NCBI GenBank assembly: GCA_910576325.1
Contig: CAJTIM010000021.1
Span: 1 to 64,000, forward strand
Length of the DNA stretch: 64,000 bases
Source of the DNA: Clostridia bacterium
GTDB taxonomy: Bacteria > Bacillota > Clostridia > Lachnospirales > Lachnospiraceae
Direction: 5' to 3'
How positions within the stretch are numbered: position 1 is the first letter of the stretch; every line of letters starts with the position of its first letter. A program made the position numbers and the translations under genes. This document shows positions 43,030-51,100 of the stretch, piece by piece. The notes beneath the pieces were generated by a model. That model was not told the origin of the DNA. It saw only the letters and a program-made list of their open reading frames with translations, and did not search any database.

Positions 43030-43999
43030 TTTTGCGGCGCTTTCTCCACTGAAAACCCATTAAAATCAGTGCAGCTGCAGCGGCTGCTCCAATGATAATA
43101 GAAGCGCCGTAGACAAAGCTTCCCTCGGAATTGATGATAAGCTCCTTGAAATTAGCCAGAGGCACGCTCTCATCATCCAGGTCCTGGAGTGCACTCGGGG
43201 CCTGGGGGACCTCTTCATCCTGTATATCTTCGGCTCCGCCGTCCGCACCGGCATCCGCATCCCCGGCTGCAGCACCGTCTCCTTCACCGGGAAGGACTGT
43301 TACTCCGCCGGGAACAAGAATGGTATTGCCGCCCTCATCAATCACGATCTCCGTCGCAGTACCGCCTGCTCCCTGCCTGTATACAAAGGTAAAGACATTC
43401 TCTGACTCATCCTCAACCAGCGTTTTAGTCAGATTGTAGGCCTGCGGCTCATAGCCTGCCACATAGACAAAAGCTACGACCGGTTTATCGCCCACATTTC
43501 CGTAAAAGGTACTGCTGGGAACAAGTTCATTGCCGTCCTCGTCCTCATAGTTCACCCGGTAGGCTACCATCTTTCCTTTCACGCCGTAGGCCGCAACAAA
43601 GTCCTGATCTCCCGTTACCGTAATTGCGGAGCTCGATACCTGGCTTGCCGTATTATTATCGCGGCCGCTCTGCCGGATTCCCTTGACATAATACTTGCTG
43701 TCTTCCGGAAGCACCACCTTGTTGTTGTAATCAAAGGTTATCTTATCACCATACTTCAAGTTTGATACCCGAATCATGGAATCACTCTGCTCTATCTTTG
43801 CGGAATCGCTGACCGTAAGGCCGCCAGACCGAAATGTTCCCTGATTGCCGGCATAAAAAGTCACCGTATAGGTATAAGGCTCCTGCGTTTCCTCCGGCTT
43901 TGGAAGATCCCCGGCTGCCTGGCTTTTGGCTCCGCTTACGGTAAATGCCATGCAAAAAGCCGCAAATCCAATCAGAAATTTATAGAATCCGTTCTTCAT
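43007..43999 (-). CDS. MucBP-domain surface protein
   Basis: A 330-residue protein with a signal peptide (FLIGFAAFCMAFTVSGAKSQ), a beta-rich N-half, a MucBP-like repeat near residues 145-205 (YRVNYEDEDGNELVPSSTFY to NVFTFVYRQ), a Gly/Ala/Asp-rich linker and a C-terminal membrane helix followed by RKRRKN. There is no LPXTG at the helix, so it is probably membrane-anchored. Overlaps the SipW gene by 23 bases. Confidence 0.7.
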   Translation of the reverse strand: MKNGFYKFLIGFAAFCMAFTVSGAKSQAAGDLPKPEETQEPYTYTVTFYAGNQGTFRSGGLTVSDSAKIEQSDSMIRVSNLKYGDKITFDYNNKVVLPEDSKYYVKGIRQSGRDNNTASQVSSSAITVTGDQDFVAAYGVKGKMVAYRVNYEDEDGNELVPSSTFYGNVGDKPVVAFVYVAGYEPQAYNLTKTLVEDESENVFTFVYRQGAGGTATEIVIDEGGNTILVPGGVTVLPGEGDGAAAGDADAGADGGAEDIQDEEVPQAPSALQDLDDESVPLANFKELIINSEGSFVYGASIIIGAAAAAALILMGFQWRKRRKNEGTTIE

Positions 44000-44757
44000 G
44001 TGTCTTCGCCTCCCTTTTGCCTGCGCAGGCTTACAGCTGCCAGCCCTACAAAGCCCAGTCCAAACAGCAGCGACAGCAGAGACCAGAGTAAAATCTGATT
44101 CTGATCGCCTGTCTGTACGCTTCCCACCGTATAAATCCGATCCGAATCCCGGCGGCTTCTTGTTGTGGTGGTACTGCCCGTCTGTTCAACTGCAAAATTC
44201 ATCTGAAGCTTTGCCATGGTATTCTGATACGTATTGCCGTGTGTCTCGCCGTCCAATGCCACATTAAGGGAAATGGAAGCTTTTTCTTTGCTGTCTAACT
44301 GCTCCAGAAAAAAGAAATCCTTCAAACTGTCCGTAGCCTGGTGGAGCCCCTCGCTACGGGCCGCTCTGCCGTCCCGCTCACCGCCTATGCTTTCGCTGCT
44401 GTAAAGCGTCTCTTCCTGTCCCTTGCTGTTCTTATATGTCAGAGTATAGGCGTACGCACTTCCGTTTGCCACGTCCTGACTGTCCTCCAGGCTCTGTAAA
44501 ACCTCGTTGGTCATATACCAGTCCGTGCCGTTCGTACCCTTATTTTCCAGACGGATATTAATGGTAACACTGTCTCCGGGCTGCAGCTTTGATATTTCAT
44601 CCGTGATATCGGAAGCCTTGAAATTGCTTTCCATCTTTTCGCCGGTGAACTGCACATACCAGCCATTGCCGCCAACATAGTCTTCTGCACAGACATTCAG
44701 CGTACTTCCTGCCGCCAGAAGCAATATGAGAAACAGACTGCAAATCTTCTTACTCAT
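43996..44757 (-). CDS. Surface protein with QTGD-type sorting end
   Basis: A 253-residue secreted protein: a signal peptide (ICSLFLILLLAAGSTLNVCA), a beta-sandwich-like body (QPGDSVTINIRLENKGTNGT), and a C-terminus with VQTGDQNQILLWSLLSLLFG followed by RRQKGGEDT. The QTGD/helix/basic tail resembles a non-canonical sortase signal. Overlaps its neighbours by four to eight bases. Confidence 0.65.
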   Translation of the reverse strand: MSKKICSLFLILLLAAGSTLNVCAEDYVGGNGWYVQFTGEKMESNFKASDITDEISKLQPGDSVTINIRLENKGTNGTDWYMTNEVLQSLEDSQDVANGSAYAYTLTYKNSKGQEETLYSSESIGGERDGRAARSEGLHQATDSLKDFFFLEQLDSKEKASISLNVALDGETHGNTYQNTMAKLQMNFAVEQTGSTTTTRSRRDSDRIYTVGSVQTGDQNQILLWSLLSLLFGLGFVGLAAVSLRRQKGGEDT

Positions 44758-45508
44758 CGCGCTCTACCTCCGTCCCTTTCAGGTTCAGGCTTCCGTCCTC
44801 ATTTACGGACACTTCAATTCCCCAGGCGCTCTTAATGGCATCCTCGGCATTGTGTGTCTGCACTGCATCCACATCTACTGCCAGACGGAACCGGATCCCG
44901 TCATAATCATTAACCAAACCTGCGCCGTCCTGGCCTTCGGACTCCGCCTCTGCAACTGCTTCATCAATACGCAGGAAATCGGAAAACTCCGGTGTCTCCG
45001 CCCCTACCGGAAGGATCTTGGTGTAATACAGCACGATACGCTCCCGGGTGGATGCCTCCATATCCTGAACCCAGCCCTGGCTTCTCAAAAGATTCAAGTC
45101 GATAAAGTCAGGAGACAGATCTGTCAGCTTTCCCTCCGTTCCGTCCTTTTCCCAGTACCGGTAAATCATAACGCGCACATATTCCTCAATGGTTCCGCTG
45201 TTTCTGACGCTTAAGCGCTCCTCGTAGCCTTTTCCCAAAATCAGCTTCTCATCCACTCCAAGCATCCCTGTCAAAAGCTCTCCGTTGGGATCTCCGTCCC
45301 ATTTATCTCCGCTCCCCGTGTAATTCCGGGCACTGACAATGTCGTCGTTTTCAATCAGAGTTACACCGATGTTATCCATCTTAAGCTGCGCCGAATAGTT
45401 CTCACTGTAATAGGTCAGAGCCGCCTGGCTGCTTCCGGCCACGCTTCCAAGCAGAAGAAGGACTGCGGCGCCAAACAGAAATATGGTTCTATAATTCTTT
45501 TTTTTCAC
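44750..45508 (-). CDS. TasA/camelysin-like secreted protein
   Basis: A 252-residue protein with N-terminal signal (TIFLFGAAVLLLLGSVAGSS then QAALTYYSENYSAQL). The ALTYYS start and the following beta body (GKGYEERLSVRNSGTIEEYV) resemble SipW-processed proteins of the TasA/CalY type. Processed probably by the SipW at 42478. Confidence 0.65.
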   Translation of the reverse strand: MKKKNYRTIFLFGAAVLLLLGSVAGSSQAALTYYSENYSAQLKMDNIGVTLIENDDIVSARNYTGSGDKWDGDPNGELLTGMLGVDEKLILGKGYEERLSVRNSGTIEEYVRVMIYRYWEKDGTEGKLTDLSPDFIDLNLLRSQGWVQDMEASTRERIVLYYTKILPVGAETPEFSDFLRIDEAVAEAESEGQDGAGLVNDYDGIRFRLAVDVDAVQTHNAEDAIKSAWGIEVSVNEDGSLNLKGTEVERDE

Positions 45509-45511
45509 CTC

Positions 45512-46135
45512 TTAAGCCTCCTCTCCGCCTGACTGCTTCCCGTCTTCCCAACACTCCGTGTAGGGCAGGGGCTTACCCTCGTCATCATAGCGTACCCGTG
45601 TACACTCCTGAATCACAATTACGTTAAAGCTCTGGAGCAGCTCCTCTGTCCGGGCATCCACGGCCTCCGTGCCCTCCGGCAGGGAGTCTCCCGTGATTCC
45701 TTCGGTTTTTTGAAGAAGCGCTTTCAGCGCTTCGGCATCAATGCTGATCTCCAACAGCTTTGTCCGTTCCGCCGGGCCTACAATGCCGGTAAAATACCAG
45801 AAGCCGTCCTGGCCTTCCACCCATTCTCCGGCAAGCTCTTCTCCCTCATCCGCGCCCTGCTGATAAGTAAGCTTAATCAGCTCTCCGGCAAAAGCTTTCA
45901 CGCGGACATAACAAGGCACCTCTCCCGTATTCCCAACTCTTATTTTCTTTTTACCCTCATATTCCTCTTCAAGCTCCGTCTCCGGATTCTTCACTTCCAC
46001 GGCCATACCGCCGCCGGCGGAAACATAGGTGGTGAAATATGCCAGTGATTTCCCTGCCGACGCCCACGGAAGAAGCAGCAGGGCCAGCGCGGCCAGAAGT
46101 ATGGTGCAATTATTCCGCAGCATTTTCATTCTCAT
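45512..46135 (-). CDS. TasA/camelysin-like secreted protein
   Basis: A 207-residue protein: signal (LLAALALLLLPWASAGKSLA) followed by YFTTYVSAGGGMAVEVKNPE, the form of SipW substrates where AYF(T/S)... starts the mature part, then RVGNTGEVPCYVRVKAFAGE. Its start overlaps the pilin-like gene by 26 bases. Confidence 0.65.
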   Translation of the reverse strand: MRMKMLRNNCTILLAALALLLLPWASAGKSLAYFTTYVSAGGGMAVEVKNPETELEEEYEGKKKIRVGNTGEVPCYVRVKAFAGELIKLTYQQGADEGEELAGEWVEGQDGFWYFTGIVGPAERTKLLEISIDAEALKALLQKTEGITGDSLPEGTEAVDARTEELLQSFNVIVIQECTRVRYDDEGKPLPYTECWEDGKQSGGEEA

Positions 46136-47216
46136 GTTCCTGCTCCTCCTCTACTCCCTGGCTGTCCGCAACCTGATTCTTCACAATCTTTTTCCAGGTC
46201 CAGCCATGTGCGTTTGACGTGGAATCAAACTGATTCACAACACCGGTTCCAAAGTGTTTCCCGTTGTAGTCATTGGTAAAGCTTACTTCCGCTGACTGTT
46301 CCGTTCCGTCATCAGCCTTTCTGGGCGGAATCTCCACCACCTGTGTCTTCTCCCCTGCTGTCAGTTCATAGGCTGCTCCGCTATAGATCTCAGTCACCGT
46401 AACCTTTGCTCCTACGGGAATCTTCTCGATTAAAATCGATTCCGTTCCTGCCTTGGTCATATCAAGCTGAACTACATTGCTGTATACGGTTTCGTTATCT
46501 TTTACCGCTTCCACCTGGAAAATAAACATTGCATCACCTTTATCCGCGTGATAATTCTCCAGTTTTTTTGTAATCCGCAAAGCTCCGTAGCGCGCCTGTC
46601 TTTCGGGCTTTAAGTTTACTGTTACATCATATACCCATTCTTCTCCGACCGCATCCCGGTTGGGAAGTGCAATCAGATATGGCTGAAAGAGATATTCATA
46701 TGCTCCTGTCTGCACCTTATCCGTCCATACCAGATACATACCGGCAGGCAGATTTGAAACCGTACCACTTCCATCTGTTACCGAAATGGTTTGATCCGCT
46801 TCACCAGGCTCCGCCGCAGGTTCTTTTTGTTCCTCCGCCGCCTCTCTCTCATTTCGAAGGCCCATAGTCTTTGCAGCTTTCTGCGCCAGATCTTCCCAGG
46901 CAGCAGCCGTACTGCCGCCCTCATCCATAATCTTCTCCAGATCCTGCTCCAGGCTCTCAAACCGTTCCACGGTCTTATGCCGTCCGGTTCCGGTTATCGT
47001 CGCTATCTGGTACAATTTTACCGTAATTTCGGCTTTTTTCAGATCCTCTGCATATTCTTCATCACTCCCGGCCGCATCCACGGTAAGTGAACACGTCTTA
47101 TCAGTTTCTTCGACCTTCTGTGCAAAAAGATTCATCTGAGGCGATGCCAGGGTCAGACAGAGTGCGGCCGCCAGCACGGCCCGCAACCAGCCTCTTTTTC
47201 CGCACCTCGTTCTCAT
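46110..47216 (-). CDS. Pilin-like secreted protein
   Basis: A 368-residue protein with a signal peptide (AVLAAALCLTLASPQMNLFA) and two beta domains. The first spans about 35-205 (AEITVKLYQIATI to YDVTVNLKPE), the second 210-330 (YGALRITKKLENYHADKGDA to VSFTNDYNG), typical of Cna-B/pilin isopeptide-type folds with a conserved Lys at the strand start and Asn near the end. There is no LPXTG or membrane helix at its C-terminus, which is acidic, so anchoring is unclear. Confidence 0.65.
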   Translation of the reverse strand: MRTRCGKRGWLRAVLAAALCLTLASPQMNLFAQKVEETDKTCSLTVDAAGSDEEYAEDLKKAEITVKLYQIATITGTGRHKTVERFESLEQDLEKIMDEGGSTAAAWEDLAQKAAKTMGLRNEREAAEEQKEPAAEPGEADQTISVTDGSGTVSNLPAGMYLVWTDKVQTGAYEYLFQPYLIALPNRDAVGEEWVYDVTVNLKPERQARYGALRITKKLENYHADKGDAMFIFQVEAVKDNETVYSNVVQLDMTKAGTESILIEKIPVGAKVTVTEIYSGAAYELTAGEKTQVVEIPPRKADDGTEQSAEVSFTNDYNGKHFGTGVVNQFDSTSNAHGWTWKKIVKNQVADSQGVEEEQEHENENAAE

Positions 47217-47235
47217 ATCTCCATTCCCTCCTTCA

Positions 47236-48051
47236 TTATCTTCTGCGACGGCGAACCAGCAGCCAGACTGTCATCAACAGCAGCACAGGCGCCATCAATA
47301 TCCATGTTATCAGCATCGGCTTCATCTGCATGGCATCCGCCGCCACTCCGGCAGGAGAGGCTTCCGACAGATTGCCAATCCGATGTCCCCGTACCAGCAG
47401 CCGGTGGCTGTTTACCCCGTAGGGCGTACAGGTTACCAGTGTGCAGTAATCCATCCCGTCCTCCAGGCTCAGATCCTCCAGCTCCTCCGGAAGCACGATG
47501 CGGATCTGATCCACCTCATAGGCCAGGCTCTTATCCAGCACCCGGAGCACAAATACGTCGCCCTCCTTTAATTGATCCAGATCCGTAAACAGTCTGGCCG
47601 AAGGCAGCCCCCGATGTCCGGAAAGTACACAATGGGTTCCCGGCCCGCCTGTGGGCATTGAGGTTCCTTCTATATGGCCTGCCGCAACCCGCAGCACCTC
47701 CTCATCCACTCCATGGTAAATAGGAAGGTAACAGTTAATTGAGGCTATTTCGATATAGCCCATAATCCCGTCTCCGGCCACATTGAGCAGCTGCTCGTAT
47801 TCCTCATGCTCTTCCTCCGTAAAATGGTAGCGGTTGGCTTTGCTCCGCAGAGAGCTATTATACTGTTCCGCTTCCATCCACAGCTCCTCACAGGCCATAT
47901 CGTCCAATTCCCCGACACTTTTTGTATAATCGGCAATAGCCTGTGACTGCCGAACCCTGTTCCAGTAATCACTGACGCCAGGATACAGCAGCAAGGACAC
48001 GCCTGCAAGCAGGATCCCTATTAAAATGATGGTTGACAAATGTTTTTTCAT
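47236..48051 (-). CDS. Class C sortase
   Basis: A 271-residue sortase with two membrane helices (STIILIGILLAGVSLLLYPG and at the end LITWILMAPVLLLMTVWLLV). GTHCVLSGHRGLPSARLF holds the catalytic His, LVTCTPYGVNSHRLLVRGHR the catalytic Cys and Arg. The C-terminal helix and the layout fit pilus-polymerising class C enzymes. Its natural substrates here are the adhesin at 48117 (LPEAG motif) and perhaps the pilin-like protein. Confidence 0.92.
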   Translation of the reverse strand: MKKHLSTIILIGILLAGVSLLLYPGVSDYWNRVRQSQAIADYTKSVGELDDMACEELWMEAEQYNSSLRSKANRYHFTEEEHEEYEQLLNVAGDGIMGYIEIASINCYLPIYHGVDEEVLRVAAGHIEGTSMPTGGPGTHCVLSGHRGLPSARLFTDLDQLKEGDVFVLRVLDKSLAYEVDQIRIVLPEELEDLSLEDGMDYCTLVTCTPYGVNSHRLLVRGHRIGNLSEASPAGVAADAMQMKPMLITWILMAPVLLLMTVWLLVRRRRR

Positions 48052-48116
48052 GCAGGATTCTCCTTGCTGCTGTATGCCCGGGAGGCCTGCGGCCCCCCTG
48101 ACAAACAGTTTATTTC

Positions 48117-51100
48117 TTATTTCTCATCATTCATGCGTTTCTTCACAATCAGGAGGGTTCCGGCGCCAAGCACCATAATTCCGCCCAATACATAGAAGAT
48201 AGTGGTCCCTCTGCCTCCGGCTTCCGGCAGCTTATAGGAGCTTCGGTTGATAAAGGTAACGCTGTCCATATCTTCTTGCAGACTTCCTTCTGCCTCCGCC
48301 TGTTCCGTTTCTTCCGTCTGTTCATCCGTAACAGCCAGAATTAATTCCGGACCTGCAATATAGGAGATATAGTAGCCATCCGTAGAGGTTTCCGCAACCT
48401 TCCATGTTACGCCGTAAGGCAGTCCTTTGATGATCAGCGTCTCATCGGCTTTCAATGTAATCTCAGCCTTTCCGCCCTGGAAAGTAATCTCCTCCGGCTG
48501 TTCCGGCATCTCCGGTTCGGAGGGGGTAGCCTCCGGCAAGGACGTTCCGATCCGCTCGACTTGATATGTGCCGTCTACCTTAACCGCATCATTGCTGCCG
48601 GTCAGTGTTATCTCAAAGGTAAATGTCATCTCCTTACTGTTACCGCCGGATGCCAGCTTGCGAATTGCAAGGTCATGGAGCAGGGTATTTTGGAATACCG
48701 GTGCTTTATCTGCTGCCGTAACCAGTTTTCCATCCTTATAAACCCGGCCAATCTCAGCCTTAACCTCCGCTCCGCTACGTGTTACCAAAACCTCCACAAC
48801 GTATGCACTCTCGTCATACTGTGTCGCTGCCGAACGGGAGGTTTCTTCCGCTGTCTCCCCGGACAATGCCTTCTGCAGAAGCTCTTCCATTTCCTCGGAG
48901 GCGGTGATTTCCGTAATTCTGTAATAGAAGGTCTGTTCTCCCTCTTTCAAATTCCGCGCCAAGTAAGAGAGCTTGAATTCTGCCGTTTCCTGTGCGCTTT
49001 CAGCCGGAGTATCTCCCTTCAAAGTAATGGAAATGCTTTGATTTGTACCTGCCTCTCCTTCGGGCAGCGCCTCTCCGTCCGCATTGCCTACCTGTTCCAG
49101 GCGGAAGCCGTAAGTATGGCTTTCTCCGTTCGGATTACTTAACAGCTTTCGAATCGGAATCGGCAAGGATATACCCTGTGTGGAGTTGGTCACTGTTATG
49201 GATATCTTCGTTTCATCCTCATCGTAAATACTGATTATGCCGCTTACATACTGCCCCTTTTCAGAATCAAGAATCTGGGACAGATCTTTGGGGCTTTCAT
49301 ACTCAACCGTATAGCCGTCTGCTGATTCCGATGTTTCCTGAACCGTGTATTTTGTTCCGGCCAGAATATTCTCGAGCAGTGCTGTTTCACCGGCTTTTAG
49401 TTTGATCACACCCGCTTCTTCAACAGCTCTTTCGACTGTCGAAGCTTCCGAATCTTCCGTTGCCGGAACAGTTACCTGATATGGCGTGCCGGCTTTCAGC
49501 AGTTCACCGTCCAGTGTCACCTCAAAGCTGAATTCACTGTCCGCAGCATCTTCGATTCCGTTATTATCCAGCTCCTTGGTAATTTTCAGTTTGCCCAGCT
49601 TTTCGGTCGTTACCTTATTGTCAAAGGTAAAGAAAGTATTCCCATCCAGTGCATAATAGACATCTGTCTCCATTCCTATAAATGACTTTTCACCTACTAT
49701 CACTTCACCGCGCTTTGTAGTTGACTGGCCTGAAGCAGTGATTGTTCCATATTGCTCGATTAGTGCACTGTCAAACAGCTCTCGGATGTAATATCCGTTA
49801 TTTACTACGGAAATATCCGGGAATACCGCATACTCTCCGGCCTTTAAAGTGATGATACCGCCCGGGCCGGCCTTAGCGTCCCTTTGTTTTGAGTAACATC
49901 CGTCTTCATGCAAATGGCCTTCTGACGTATCTTCGCTGCACTGAAGCTTCATTACATTATAAGATGTGCCTTCTTTCACAAACAGCTTCTCAGCTTCCGG
50001 CGCCGGTTTCTTACCATCTCCGTCCGCTTCCAGAACCTGGAACATGAAATCCGGATTACCCAGCAGTTCCTCTACTTCTTCGTTGTCCACACTCAGCTCT
50101 TTCCCAACTGCCAGTGTATTCTTCTTCAGAAGCGGGAAGTTGAAGTTCATTCGGCATACGCCCGAACCGGCCCCGCGCTCCATATAGTAGAATTTGAAGT
50201 TGTGAGCCGAATTGTCCTTAAATGTAGTATAGTTTCCACTTGCATCTGTTTTCAGCATCCGATCCAGAGTCGCCTTAATCTGCTCTCCTGTCTTTCCCTG
50301 AGCCTCAAGCGCTCTTCTAATAGCATCTTCAAAAGATTCCGTAACATTGGCCGTTGTGCTTACATCTCCGTTATCCTTAACCAAATCATAGTAGTGAATC
50401 TTTCCGTTTACAAAATCAAGTGTACCTCCTACATGACGGTGGATGCCCGACAGATTCATAAACATCATTCCGTCTACATATACCCACACATCGTCGTCAC
50501 CGGTAAAGTAGAATTCCATGGGTATATCACCTGTTGTACCTGTAAGGCCGTTAGCAGGCTGCCTGAAATTCATCTCCATGGTCATGCCAAAGAAGAAGTT
50601 TGTTGCCTCATCATAGTCGATAGAATATATTTTTTCTAATTCTTCAGACGTCCAATCGATTTTCGGTATGCCAACCGCTTTAAAATATGCATTTATCGCA
50701 TCTGTACCGCCCCATGTTTTTCCATCAAACTTTTTATCCATGGCAGCAACAAATTCTTCCAGTTTTTGGCTGAGTATCAAGTAATCGTCGCCTAATCCAA
50801 GCGCATTTTCCTCTGCCTTTACCTTGGCCGTTGCGGCTATAGTCAGGAAATAATCCCTGTCAATTTCACTTGCATTCAACGTTTGAGTCCGAATACTGTT
50901 AAACGGAAGGAAATTGCCAAAGGGGTACATCATGTAATTTGAAGAAATCAGAGCGTCATATACTATGAACCGGTTGTTGCCGTCAAACTCCGCATGATTT
51001 TCACGGCTGTTAAAGGTATACGCTCCCGTTTCTTCATTGTGCCGGAACAAGCCGTCAAGCCCGTCTCCGTTTTTCCGTGTTGCATAGCTGCTGTTGCTAA

